Positions 13,069 to 25,129 are shown, counted from the stretch's first letter. The stretch is 64,000 bases of DNA from Cycas panzhihuaensis (GCA_023213395.1 CM041465.1:37641741-37705740); one strand, 5' to 3'. Notes: a model not told the origin generated them from the letters alone. A program made the numbers and translations.

Positions 13069-13370
13069 TGTTGAGTATTTTATAAAGATATGTATTATTG
13101 ACTTTGTTAAGTTGTTAATAAGTGTGAACTACGAATAGTTATGTATAAGTTCACCTCTCTCATCTATATTATGATTAGACAACATTAGGGTATGTTATGT
13201 AATTAGTTAAGTAATAAGTGATGTTTCTCTATTTAAACTAGGTAATTTATCATGTAGCAATTAAGTGATTCATTATGAATAGAATAGTAACTACCAACTC
13301 CCATGGTTTTTCCCCCTTAGGAGGTTTTTTGTGTATAAATCTTGTGTTTAACCTATTTGATACTATGTTT
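13056..13370 (+). repeat. Polypurine tract and orphan copia 3' LTR (K)
   Basis: GAAGGGGGAAAA (about 13057-13068) precedes the LTR start TGTTGAGTATTTTA at 13069. Near 13300-13345 the LTR has TTTTTCCCCCTTAGG and then TGTATAAATCTTGTG, the pattern also seen in the A1 and A2 LTRs. The right end is not defined, and no recognisable internal coding region remains upstream. Confidence 0.6.
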
Positions 13371-14615
13371 GATTGCATGCTTGAATTAACTCTCATAATG
13401 CTTATGTAATATGTTTTAATTACTATCACTTTACTACTTCCTTCTTATATTTGATTGTTGGCTTGGTCAAGGGTTGATTAAAAGTTAGAGGCTCTTTTGT
13501 GTTATTAAGTGATGACACATGCTAGTTATTTTTGCTAGCTTTAAGGTTGGTTAACCTTGCCAAGATTTATCTCATGATTATCTCCAATTTAGGAGGCATT
13601 TTCTAGTCAAAATTTTATTCTATCATTCTTTTTCTTTTCTTATATTTGACTTTGTAGAGTTTTTTAAGACTAGAATGAAGCTCTTATATCTATTATAATT
13701 AAGAGTGTAGTGAGGGCAACTAAAAGAGGTGCATGAAATGGAAGAGATAGGTCAATTAGGAAGGATTAACATTTAAAATGTAGTATGGATGTTAGGGAGG
13801 AGGATTTTAAATTTAAATATTTGATAATAATATCTATGTGAATGCTTTCATTATAGAAAAGGGTTCCAGAAGAATAGTATTTGCCATAGAAGGATCATAG
13901 GGTTAAGATTAAGTTATTATGAAGTAAGGGTATGCCAAAATAGGAAGCATGAAGATGGATTATGAGAAATAAATAGTGTAATAGTGAAAAGAGTGAGGGG
14001 ATGCTAACAAAAAAAATTATATTCAAAATAATATAATATTCATTTTTAAAAAAATAGGAATATGCCAATATGTATAAAGCTTTAATTAAGATTGAAACAT
14101 TGGGAAATGATATGTCAATCAGGTCACCATGGCATGGGACATTCAATATATATGGATGACATAGAGATGACAAAACTTACAATCTCAAGCTTACATAAGG
14201 GCATCAAAGGATGGGTAAAGGAAACCATAGGTTTATAAATCATAAGTTGAAGATTTGCATCAAATGTGAAGAGAGATTAGGATGTTAAATGGAAATAATA
14301 TGAACAATCAAGAATAAAAATGGAAATGATGTAAACTACCAAGAATAGAGACATAAAGGAGTGTAAAAAAAATCATTGCCAATATGAGAAAAAATAAATA
14401 TCTAAATAGGTAGAAATGAAGTTCCCATGATAGAGTAAGAAGAAGGTGACTTACTGATAAGTATAAGGCCTAGGAAGCCAATATTTGGCACTACTTGTAT
14501 TACTATTACTACTACGAGCTCCTAAATTAGCAAGTAATATAAAAATGATGATGTATGAATATAGAATAAAGAGGCGTCCTAAATAAAAGTTGATTTGAAA
14601 ATCACTATTAAATAT
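13371..14615. other. Unassigned AT-rich intergenic DNA
   Basis: No gene, LTR pair or domain is recognised. The right part (13900-14580) is purine-rich on the plus strand. The one longer frame on the minus strand (13895-14173) is hydrophobic only because of this composition. Confidence 0.4.
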
Positions 14616-14760
<145 letters not shown>

Positions 14761-15095
14761 TATTAGTAATAATATTCATTATTTTATTAAAGGTATGCAT
14801 AAGTTACATTGGGACCTCACAAGCCATCATTAGTCGTCAACATCCTCTAATAGCTGTCAGGTATGCATTTTATATTATTATTTTGAATTTCAAAAGTGTT
14901 GGTTGATGGTGGGTTCCCTTCCAACCTCCCAACCATAAATAAGTGACATTTTTCCCAAAGGTGTTTATCAATACCACCATTATGCTAAAATTTTGTTATA
15001 AGGGATACCTAATATTGATCTTTATGTTCTTTATATTACATTATTTTATAAATATGGATTAAGTCCTATTCTACTATGTTCCTCTATTTACTTCA
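14761..15095 (+). repeat. B1 5' LTR
   Basis: 335 bp. It starts with a mutated TG (TATTAG) and ends TTACTTCA. It matches 25875-26208, 51805-52115 and 58847-59178 along its length, and 11161-11460 at both ends. Confidence 0.85.
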
Positions 15096-16007
15096 TTTGG
15101 CATCAAAGCTTCTTGAGTTGGCTACATTTGGTATTAAAGAAAATATTTATTAATTTTCAAGTGAAGATTTATTAAAAATAACTTGCAAAAAGTATTATAT
15201 TAAATTTTTATTTACTTTTATAAAGTTTATTAATAGTTTTTTGCACTATTTTATTAAATATTTGACTATTTTGATTTGTATGCTTAATATAATTTGTATT
15301 TTCTCATATATGTATAGAAATAGTTAGCATAATTATCCCAACATTTATTTGAAACCATTACATTGAGGTTTCATTTAATATTTTACAAGATTTTAATAGT
15401 TTTCTTACTATTTTTTAAGGTTTTTTTATAAATCTAGACTTCTATAGGCTAGTGCACTCTCCATGGTGATCTAAACTATATCAAGTGACCATTCATTTGA
15501 AATCTCTCTAAGTCAGCTCTGCACTAGATTTAATGATTTCAAATTTTGTTACCTCTCAGTGGAGATATTACTTCTAGAAGATCATCCTCTTTAACTACCT
15601 ATTGAAACCTTAGTGTACCATTTGAAAATCATTAGTTTGTGCTTTGATTTCTCTATAACTTCTTTGGACCAGGGTTATAGGTCCATTAGTGACTACATAA
15701 AGATATTTTGTGAGTTTTTTTGATCGTATGAACTCTCCTTAGTTGTTCAACCTCTAAGCCTTTCATCACTTCATTTTGGCTCTTTGCTTAATAGAATCTA
15801 ACAAAACTTTAGGGGTGTCTTTGCGTTTGGAATCTCTTGCATCTCTTTATTCATTTTCACGAGTGTGTGGATGTTTAAATTTTATTTACATTAAAAAAAA
15901 TTTATTTACATTAAAAAAATTTTATTTTTAATTTATTTCTTCTAAAGTTTTATAAAGTTTAGCTAAAATTTATTTTATTTTATATTTTTTGAGTTAAAAC
16001 CCTAATT
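15096..16007 (+). other. B1 leader, PBS-proximal part
   Basis: Starts with the degenerate initiator-Met tRNA primer site. It aligns along its length with 52116-53030 of B2 (shared runs such as TTATTAAAAATA, TCATTTTGGCTC and TCTAAAGTTTTATAAAGTTT). No coding potential is seen. Confidence 0.75.
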
Positions 16008-17145
16008 AGTGATCTGTTTTCAGATCTTTAAGTTCATAATACTCTTAAAATACCTTGTTTTTCATGTTTATGATCTTCATTTAGTAGAAAAATGCCTTAA
16101 GAGGCTTAAAAAATGCAATTTCAACTGCAACCAAGTGCAACCAACCACAACTAAGTGCTACCAGGTGGTCTACAACTGCAACTAAGTGGTACCGGGTGGT
16201 CTTCAAGTGCAACTAAGTACAATCAATTAGTCTACAAGTGCAACAAATTACAACCACACAGTTTGCAAGTGTAACGTCAAGTGAAATCGAGTGCAACTAT
16301 AGGTACAACCCCTCGATCGAGGTGCAACCCCTGATCGCAAGAAAACAGAAAACGAAAAAATAAAAAAAACGACAACATTTTTGGCAGGGTAAACGAAGTC
16401 CATTTCACACTGAATTTTAGGAGGATCTTTTCACACGTGTCCTCTACACGATTAAAGAGAAAATTCTCCTATTTAAATGGATTTAATCAAGATTTCTTTA
16501 ACCGTTTTGATCCATTGAAGAACGAAAAAATAGAAAACCTGTTGAGGAAGAAACACACGTTATAGGGATTATAACAGCAATATCTCAGGATGGAGGAGAA
16601 GATAGAGGATGCCAGTAGCCATAGACGCAGTACGGGGAGCAAGACAAGAGGAAAGATTCTCCAAAATTACTTTCCACTTGAGAAAGAATGGCTCCAAAAA
16701 CGTAGAATCTGCGTAGGCGAGGGAAAATGACGGAAGTGTATAAGAAGTGACAGAGCAGCGCCAAAAATCCATTGCGAGGATAGAAAAGGAGCCCAAGAAA
16801 GTGAAGTTGCAGTCGAGGAAGGAAAATAGTAGCTGCAGTAGTCCAAGAAAGAGACACCGATGGATTTCTTCACCAAGAAAAGAGACTTTTTGGTTATCAG
16901 CAACCAAAACTCTATGCGAACTTCAGTGACAGTGGTTCCAAAGAACATGCAGCAGCCCGAAAAGTGCCCAAGACTCTTTTCTTCTCTTCCAACTTATTGT
17001 AGCAGTATTTTTCATGCTCAATAGAGCATAAAAAAAGAAGGAATTTTGTAAGAAAATTCAAAATATCTTCAAATTAATGTAATATTATTATAAATTTATT
17101 CTGGATTTATTTCAATTGGATTAAGTCTTCACTTTTCCATTCAAA
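16008..17145 (+). other. 1.1-kb leader segment present in B1, absent from B2
   Basis: B2 passes straight from GAGTTATAGCCCTA to TTTAGCCCCCC (about 53025-53045). B1 has about 1.14 kb between the matching points. The segment contains the GTGCAAC repeat tract (16125-16330) and a GC-richer, purine-rich block (16330-17040). A minus-strand frame at 16569-16907 (112 aa) gives no recognisable family. It could be original leader lost from B2 or sequence gained by B1. Confidence 0.6.
16125..16330. repeat. Degenerate GTGCAACTAAG / CAGGTGGTCT repeat tract
   Basis: Repeated GTGCAACYAA units alternate with GGTGGTCT(A/T)CAA units, giving an irregular 30-45 bp higher-order pattern (for example ACTAAGTGSTACCRGGTGGT occurs twice near 16145-16200). 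Related to 11955-12165. Confidence 0.7.
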
Positions 17146-18459
17146 TTCAGACCATTTAGCCCCCTAGTTGTGGTCATTTGGCCCTTTATACGACCTTACT
17201 TTTATTTAAAAGATGCTCAAATTTTAATTTTTATATATTAGTTTTAATAATTTTGGTTTTTAAAATATTTAATTATATTTTATAAATTTTCAGATTTGTG
17301 TAGCTCCCTTCGCCTTTGGCTGATGGTCACATACAACTTCCACATGACTGTGATTTTCTATAAAAGGGGACATACTTCAAATTGGATTAAATCCTATTTA
17401 AAATTTTTGGATTTTCAAGTATTTAACTATATTTTATAAATTTTCAAATCTACTAGCCCCCCTTTGGCCTTAGTCGTTGGTCTCATTGAGGCCCCATATG
17501 ACCTCAGTTATCAAATTTAAGGGTGGATCTAAAAACCCATTAGGGCATATTTTATCATTTTAGATTTTAAAAATTTTGTACTTTTTAATAACTTTTGGGG
17601 TCTACTAACCCCACTTCACAAGTTAGTGGTTGGGTCTGTGCACCACTTAAGTGACTAGAGACTCCATTGAAAGGGGCTTAACCCCCATTATTCAACTTTT
17701 TCATCATAAGGAGGTGTCCTTATTATTTTATTTATAATTTTTGATCTAAGAGTCTACATTTCGAATGGTTAGATCCATTGGAAAGCTGCTTCACTAATCT
17801 ATGTACTAAAGCTAGTTTTATTATGATTTGAAGTTGTTTTATATGTGTTTGAGTCTAATAAAGTTAGCCCTTCTCATTGACCTATATTTGAGATATTTTT
17901 AGTACTTTTGAGCTATTTAACGATTCTATTCAAGCATATTTATATTTTATTGAGATATTAATCTTATTTTGGCTGATTTCACTTATATTTTTTTAGGCTT
18001 ACATATGATTTTTTATAGAATGTTGTGAAATTTTACTTCTTAAAGGAAAAGACAATAGTTGGATGCCTTTTCGTATATAAAGAGATTTTTAAACCCTACA
18101 TCATTTTATTTTAAAGCTTCTATTTCACTTTAATTCATTTTTTAGCTCATTCGTTTTATTTTAAAGCTCAAAACTAATCTTCTTTAGCTTATTTAAATGT
18201 TAACTTATCTCATTATTGAAGCATATTTTAAAGTTAATTTAAGGTTATACAAAGCCTCACATAGAGTGCATTTATTGTATCTTAAAGGCTCATTTACACT
18301 TTAGCTCTTTTTTATCTTATTCATCTTCATTTTAGAGCTCATATTAGGCTCTTTTGGCTCATTTAAAGGTCACTTATGCTTTATTATTAAAGTATATTTC
18401 AAAGTTTAATTAAGGTTTCTTTATTACACTTGAAAGTTTACTTAGAGTGCATCTTATTA
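17146..18459 (+). other. B1 leader, distal part
   Basis: This stretch aligns with 53040-54030 of B2, with repeated runs such as TTTAAAGCTC, AGAGTGCAT and a TAGCCCCCT-type motif. No coding potential. It is cut at 18460-18473 by the LINE and resumes at 24782. Confidence 0.7.
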
Positions 18460-18473
18460 CATCTTGAAATCTC
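18460..18473. repeat. LINE target-site duplication, left copy
   Basis: CATCTTGAAATCTC, identical to 24768-24781. The uninterrupted B2 copy has CATCTTGAAAGCTC once, near 54022, which serves as an empty-site reference. Confidence 0.93.
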
Positions 18474-18643
18474 TTTTTTTTTTTTTTGATAAGATAAAAT
18501 TGAATTTTGAGTGGGTTTAAAATAGGATCCCACAACCTAGTACATCAATGTGCTTAGGGTTACCAAGTCAAAGGTGATCGTGACAACCCCATGATCTAGG
18601 CAAAAGAAATACATTGCCAGGACAAGCCCCTCAGTTAGCTACT

Positions 18644-21600
18644 TTAGACCATTTCCTTCTCTACCAGAACCATAAGATCCCCAGGAAAGTCACTCCTCCA
18701 CACATTGTCTTCCTTGTGCCTCACCCCCCAGTTTGCCAAAAAAATAGTAACTTTGTTACCTTCTCTTAGTATGTGTCTTATACAGACTTCTGCTAGTCCC
18801 TTAATAGACTCCTTAGCATCATTGATTATGGACTGGAATCTCCAGTCTAGAAGGGCCTCGCCTTTCAGTGAATTTATGACCACCTCTGAATCTCCCTCAA
18901 TTACCAGTCGCTGAATGCCTCCTTCGATTGCTAAATCAAGAGCTTTAAGCATAGCATGCGTTTCTGCATAGTGGTTCGTTTGATGCTCGTAGTAATCTGC
19001 AAAGGACCAAATGGGGATGCCATTGTTGTCTCTGCAAATTCCCCCTCCCCCAGCTTCTCCGGGGTTCCCCTTTGCCGCACCATCAAAGTTGATTTTAATC
19101 CAGGGCCCCACCGGTGGCGTCCAGCTGCTACATCTGGCCTTTACAATCTCACATTCAGGTTCTATGCCCCACTTGAGTAGAATCCTATTCTCAGTCAGGA
19201 TTGTATGCTTCTCCTTAGTGTTTCTGACATTTTCCCTGATGTCCATACAGATTTTATTGAAGGTGGCAAATTGGTCCATCTGATTCCCCTGAAAGATTCT
19301 TCAGTTTCTCTCTTTCCAAATATTCCAAGCTCGTATCAGAAGTGCACTCTTCTAAATACATCTTAAGATTTTACTTCTGAATGGGCTTTGCCAAGCAAGC
19401 CATAGGTCAGCAATCTTTTCAGAGAAGGTCCAACACACCTCGAGTTTCTCTAGCAGCAACCTCCATACCTCCCTTGTGAATGAACACTCAAGGAAGATAT
19501 GATCCATGGATTCCTCTTCTTTATAATATAGTATGCACCTATTGGGTAGTAAAAACCCTCTCTTCTTGAGGTTATCTATGGTGAATATTTTATTCCTCGG
19601 ACAGGTCCACCAAAAACATGCTATCTTGGGGATAAGGAGGAGCTTCCAAGCACCTTCTAATATTGGATTCCTCTGATCCTCTCTCATTAAACATAAGTAG
19701 TGGTACCCATGTTTAGCAGTGTATTCCCCAGATGAGCTCGAGGTCCACACAACCAAATCCATCAAAGGCATTCTAAGGATATAACTTTTTCCTAGAATCC
19801 TTTTGATCTTGTAAAGTCCCTCCTGTAGACTATGCTCGTCCTGGATTTCCTCGAAGTTTCTCCAATTCCTATTTCTTCCACTCCCGAGCTAGTAGTCTTT
19901 TACGTATACTCCATAATGCCTGACGCAAGGGCCCTTGATAGGTGCCAGGTCAGGGTATTCCTTTAGAGCCTTATCATAGCACCATGCATCCTCCTAGAAC
20001 CTTATGGAGTTACCATCTCCCAATCTCCACTTCAGGCCTTCCCTGCTAGCTTTCCAAGCTTTTAGAATACTCCTCCAGATGGTTGAACCGACTGGCGAGG
20101 CAGTGTTTTCTATGAGAGAGTCCCCTTAAATATATTTCCATGATAGAATCTTCTCACATAGTCTCCCTCCTCCTTTGATTAATCACCATCCCAACTTTGC
20201 CCCTAGAGCAATATTGAAGGGTAAAATCCTTCTAAGATTAAGACCTCCTACCCATTTCAGAGTACAAACTTTGTTCCAGCTCATTAGATGTATCCTGTCT
20301 TTATTCTTTACCCTTAACCAGAGGAATCTCTTCTAGATGGATTTGATAATGTTTGAGATTCCAGGTAGTATTCTGAAGATGGACATCTAAAAGACTGGGA
20401 TGCTATGAAGCATAGAGGCTACTAACTGGTGCTTTCCAATGAGACTTAAGAGGGCACCTTTCTAGCCAGTTAGCTTCCTTTGCATTCTATCAATGAGGGG
20501 GTTCCACATTTCCTTGGTCATCTTTCCTACAAAGAGAGGCAAGCCGAGGTAAGTTGTGGGGAGCTTCTTGATACCCATCCCTAAAATCCTGTTGATCCTA
20601 CCTTGGGTATGGCTTGGGGTATTTATGAAATAGACATTACTCTTATTCAAACTTATCTTTTGGTTTATGGCCCTCTTGAAATCCCCCAAGATCTCCTTAA
20701 ATTTAGATGCCTCTCTTATGGAAACCTTCCCTAAGAAGATATTGTCATCCATGAATTGGTGGTGGACCATATTATCCACCCCTGATGTCAGTTTTATGCC
20801 GTTTATAATCCCTTGCCTCCTAGATGACTTCAGGGTTCTACCCAGTAATTCAGCCAATGTAATATAAAGGAAGGGAGAGAGGGGATCACCCTGTCTTAGC
20901 CCCCTAGAACTCGGTAAAAAACTGGAAGATGAGCCATTGATAATAACTGAGAATTGTGGATTGCCTATACATAGCTTAATCCAAGACCGCCAAGGTGCCC
21001 CAAAGCCAAAAGCCTCTAGACAATCTAGAAGGCACTCCTAGGAGACCCTGTTAAAGCCCTTCGTGAGGTCTATCTTGATGAGCATCGTGGGCTCCTTCCT
21101 TTCTGTGGCCGAGTGAATTGTTTCATGAACTACTATATAACCATCATAGATCTGTCTGCCCTAGAGAAAACCATCTTGATTTTGGGAGATGATATTTGGC
21201 ATGATTTTCTTTAGTCTATTGACCAAGACCTTGGTTATAATCTTGTATTTAATATTGCAAAGACTAATGGGGTGAAACTCTTCCATTCTTTTTGCCCCTT
21301 CTTTCTTAGGGATGAGAATGAGGAAAGTGGTATGCCATTCCTATAGAACTTCCATAAGGTCCTCCTTGATAATGTCCCAAAACTCCTGAAAAAACCTCGG
21401 GGGGAATCTGTTGGGGCCTGGAGCTTTGTCTCTCTTCATGCCAAAGAGAGCCATCCTAACTTCTTCCTGGTTAAAAGGGGTTGTCAACTGAGCATTTTGT
21501 GCTTCATTCACTAGACTTGGGATGTTTCTTAGGAAATCCTTCCTCCTCTCTTTGTCACCATCCTGCAGTTCAATATATAAGTCCTTGAAGTATTCACTTG

Positions 21601-22801
21601 CCAATTCCTTCATGTCTTCTATCGAGCTTACAACTGAGCCATCTTCCTTTTGAAGATTGTTAATTCTATTGCTCGCTCTATGTTTGGCTGTGGTCATATG
21701 GAAAAATTTAGTGTTTCTATCGCCTTCATCCAACCATAGTGCCCTGGATTTTTGTCTCCAATGGATTTCCTCTCTGATGAGAATCTCCTCCAGGTTCTCA
21801 GCCAATTCCTTCTCTGTCTCATCTAGCTCTAGGGATCTACCCTCTCGTTGTATCTTGTCCTCTATTTCTTTCAGGTCACGAATGGTTTTATCCTTCAGTT
21901 CATGGATGTTTTGAAAAACTTCCTTGTTCCATACCTTTACTTATCTTTTGACCCAATCTAGTTTCTTAGAGAATCTGTATATTGCATGGCCATGGATTTG
22001 AACTCCCCACCATTCCTCAATCTTCTTTCAGAAGTTAGGGTGTCGAAGCCACATTAGTTCAAACCTGAAAAGGGAACCAATATATTTTCCCAGGTCCGAA
22101 AATTAAAGCAAGAGAGGTAAATAGTCAGAACTAATCCTCAGCTAGGCCTCCAGAGTGAAGTCCTTAAAGACCCACAACCAATCATAGTTGACCAGCACCC
22201 TATCCAATTTGATTTGTATTAAGTCATCCCCTAAATGCTTGTTGGACCAAGTAAATGAAGTGCCCCTGAGCTTAACATCCTCCAGGCCCTCTTCCTGTAG
22301 GAAGTCACCAAAGTCACTCACGCTACTAGTCTAGCCAACAATGCCACCTCTCTTGTCCCCTAAACACAACGTTGAGTTGAAGTCCACCGCCAGTAGCCAT
22401 GGTTCTCAGTAGTCCCTGTGGGCCTCTAGTAATCTATCCCAAAGCCTCTTCCTGGCCTTTTGAAGATTTGGGATATAAATGTTTATGGCTAGCCATTTGT
22501 GGTTGTTGCTTTTATTTGTTAACCATACTGATATAAAGGATTCCTCAGCCAGAAAGATTTCTCCCGACCATATCATCGGATTCCATAGTACCATTAAGCC
22601 CCCACCTCCTAAAGCATAGTTAATCTCTATGCCCTTGGCGCTTCTCCAAATTTTGTTCATGATCCTTGGTCCATTCTCCAAGCTTAGCTTAGTTTCCTAC
22701 AAGAACATCAAATCTGGGTGGTATTTATTCCTCATGTCCCTAATAATTCTCTATTTCGAGGGGGCATTAAGTCCCCTGACATTCCATGATATAATTTTCA
22801 T
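18644..22801 (-). pseudogene. LINE ORF2 remnant (endonuclease, RT, RNase H)
   Basis: Translation from the ATG ending at 22801 begins KIISWNVRGLN, the APE-type endonuclease start. DFN (near 22385) and SDYLPLLL (near 22110) mark later endonuclease motifs. The RT follows: FHMTTAKHRASNRI, RDKAPGPNRFPPRFFQ, LILIPKKEG, QDGFL-GRQI, GLRQGDPLSPFLY, with the active-site loop as FMDDN (relatives usually have FADD). KLTG-KGALLS comes next, then a zinc-binding region near 19400-19770. The last ~210 residues (18644-19279) are uninterrupted and form RNase H with FDGAAKGNPG, HYAETHAML and IEGDSEVV, keeping the D-E-D residues. About twenty in-frame stops are seen, many at expected Trp or Gln. Confidence 0.93.
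18647..19130 (-). other. RNase H domain of LINE ORF2, open frame
   Basis: This is the best-preserved domain of the LINE. It belongs to the RVT_3-type RNase H known from plant L1 elements, which in a live element would remove the RNA strand after reverse transcription. The Asp in FDGAAKGN, the Glu in AETHAML and the Asp in EGDSEVV are all retained. The late His/Asp motif reads NWGVRHKED, and relatives usually have ADxLAxxG there, so the last acidic position may be lost. It lies in one 211-residue open frame. Confidence 0.85.
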
Positions 22802-22829
22802 CTTTCCTTCCTTTGCTTCTAGACTTCAG

Positions 22830-24690
22830 CTGTTTCGCCTTTCAATGGATCTCTGCCTTCTGTCCTAGATCTAAGATTAGGCCCTTCTAGGAAGACATCC
22901 TTTAAAGTTTCTTGGTTGCCTTGATCCACTTGGGTAGCCGCTTCTTTTTCTCTTAGTAATTTCAAAGGTGGCCTCCCCACCCTCTTCTCAGTGCCCACAT
23001 TTGGCTACTTCTTTTGGGACATAACCGGTTGTGCTAAGGTATCTTGGGCTAACGTCCCTAGTTCCTCTAAAGTGGACATCAAAGCCCTTCAGTCCCAACC
23101 TGCTACCCCTGGTTCTCTGATTCTTTTACTATCTTCTCTTCAGTATCTAAAGAGGAACCCTTACCATACATGGGGGGCATACCCAACCCCACCACAGCCT
23201 CCATACTATGTTTCCTCTATGGCTCGGGCATGTGTGCTAAAGTAAATTGGGTCGAAGAAGCTACCCCAACTGGGATAAAGGCCCCTATGCCATCCACATC
23301 ATCTGGGCTCCCTAGGGCCGCTAGATCCTGGACAAGCTACTCCCCTTCCTCTAAGAGCGTGTCTTCCTCATTAGGGTCAAAACCCAGGTTCAAATAAGGG
23401 GTATTATACAGTTCTGGAGGAGGGCCAAGACATCCCTCCTTCGTTACAATAGCCTCCATTTATCCAAGGCTTCCTTGTACTTGCCCTTCCTCCCTTTCCT
23501 TCCTGGAGTCTGAAGCCTCTTGGGATTTCGGCTCTAAGGGAACCTCTTGTTTCTCATCCTTTGAGAGCTGCACACCTGGGCACTTTTGTGGCAGGTGTCC
23601 TAGGTTTCTACAGATGGAGCATCTAAAATGATCCATCTCATAAAACAACGGTTGTTCCCAGCTCCCATCCACCATGTCCATCCATATATCATCCAAGAAG
23701 GATTTATCAATCTAGACCAGGGCACAAAACCTAGCATTTATGAGCCTACTTCTGTTCTTTGTTATTGAATCTATTGCTAAGAGAGGTCCCATCACTTTTG
23801 GTATTCCTTTTAACACTTCAGGGTTCCAATGATATAAGGGAAGACTCAGTAATTGGATCCATATGGGAGCTTGTCTAATTTTAAGAATAGAGGGATCAAA
23901 GTCCCTATGCCATTTTTTGAGAGATAAGGCCTTTATGTCGAGCATCCATGGGGCCCTCAAGAGAATACTAGACATGTCCTCATAAGAAAAAAATTTAAAT
24001 AACACGCAGCCCTTTGGCATGGTTATTACTTCCACGTTGCCCATCGTTTTCTATTTTGTCCTTGTCCAGTTCCTGATGGTTTCCAGGCCCGGTCTAGGTC
24101 CTAAGAATCTGCCAATAAGGTAGTTCTCCCAATGTTCCTTAGTTTTCTCTACTAGAGCCTAAAGAATTTTTAGTCTGACCTTGTTATCCCAAATCTCAGG
24201 TGTTAAATCAAAAGTTTCCTCCTCATTTGTTTTTAGAGCATCACGGTAGGTTCTCCCGAGTGACTGGATGGTATTCTAGTTCTGGTTTTAAGAAGTATGG
24301 TCCTTATCCATAATTGAAAGATTATAATCTACAAAGGAAAAACCCCAAGCAAGGGTAACATAGACATACCATGGCCCTAGGCCCTATAGCTGACTCATCC
24401 TCTAGCTTCCTCTCTATTTTATCATTCTTCTCCTGATTCAAGAGGCTGCCATTCGTGTCCTTCTTTGGACATCCTCTGTCTCCAAACAAATCATTTCTGT
24501 TCCTATCAAATCTGTGCAGGAGGCTGTGGGTTCTCTCCACGACCTGTCTTCCCCCCGGCACTACTTGCTCATGGGGATAGCTCACCCTAATATAGTCTCT
24601 AGGCCCAATCCGGGTGACCATGCCTACGCCATTTGAGGGATGCCATAGCATCTTGATCTCCAGGAATCCTTGCATCGCCACCTGTTCCAT
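22830..24690 (-). pseudogene. LINE ORF1 remnant (DUF4283-like, CCHC zinc knuckle)
   Basis: The frame starts at an ATG ending at 24690, about 80 bp inside the LINE 5' end, and is open for about 120 residues. A DUF4283-like RNA-binding region follows in 23712-24044 (GCVLFKFFSYEDMSSILLRA, PWMLDIKALSLKKW, IWIQLLSLPLYHW). Then a zinc knuckle CSICRNLGHLPQKC (C-x2-C-x4-H-x4-C, about 23579-23620) and an acidic, Pro/Ser-rich tail. In plant L1 elements this protein binds the element RNA. Stops and frameshifts separate the blocks, so it is not functional. Confidence 0.85.
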
Positions 24691-24767
24691 GGACAACCCT
24701 AGCCTACAGCAGAAATTGTCATTCGCCGTTCACCATTCCTAATCGGGGTTAGTTGCTTATTAACTTC

Positions 24768-24781
24768 CATCTTGAAATCTC
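24768..24781. repeat. LINE target-site duplication, right copy
   Basis: CATCTTGAAATCTC, identical to 18460-18473. B1 sequence resumes directly after it. Confidence 0.93.
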
Positions 24782-25129
24782 ATTTAAAAGACTTTATTAT
24801 TTCTTTATATTTCAAATTATTTTTAGAGTTCATTTGTATTATTTTAAAAGCTTATTGGTTTTATACTTATTTCATTCAAAAAGACTTATTTATCTTATAT
24901 TTATTTCATTTAAAGAGGTTCATTTAATTTCATTTTCAAAGTTGCTTTTATTCATTAAGAAGGAACCTTGTTGGTATTAATGTAAAAGTTCATTTGTTCC
25001 ATATTTATTTCATTTTCATTTTCAAGTTATATTTCCTTTGATGATAAAGGGAATTTCATTTAATTAATAATACCATATACAAAATTTATTTTCACATATA
25101 AACATGTATTTTAATTTTTTTTTTTCATA
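24782..25129 (+). other. B1 leader resumed after LINE
   Basis: Continues the alignment with B2 (54035-54410): CATTTAAAAGACTTTATTATT, TTCATTTGTATTA, AGAAGGAACCTTRTTGGTAT and TTTATTTTCACATATAAACATG are shared. Confidence 0.75.

Larger units (their letters stand above)
18474..24767 (-). mobile_element. L1-type LINE with C-terminal RNase H, inserted in B1
   Basis: The element is 6294 bp, flanked by a perfect 14-bp duplication. Its minus-strand 3' end is a poly-A tail (14 T at 18474-18487 on the plus strand). It carries an ORF1 with a CCHC knuckle and an ORF2 with endonuclease, reverse transcriptase, a zinc-binding region and RNase H, the layout of plant L1 elements. Both ORFs carry many stops. 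The near-complete length suggests the 5' end is intact or almost so. It is GC-richer than its B1 host, so it stands out by base composition. Confidence 0.95.

Noticed and set aside
16569-16948. Overlapping minus-strand frames of 90-112 residues in the B1 leader
   Set aside because: Three frames overlap, none resembles a known family, and the region is a purine-rich leader block. Kept only as part of the variable segment.
18705-19283. Plus-strand frames opposite the LINE RNase H
   Set aside because: Shadows of the conserved minus-strand RNase H domain.
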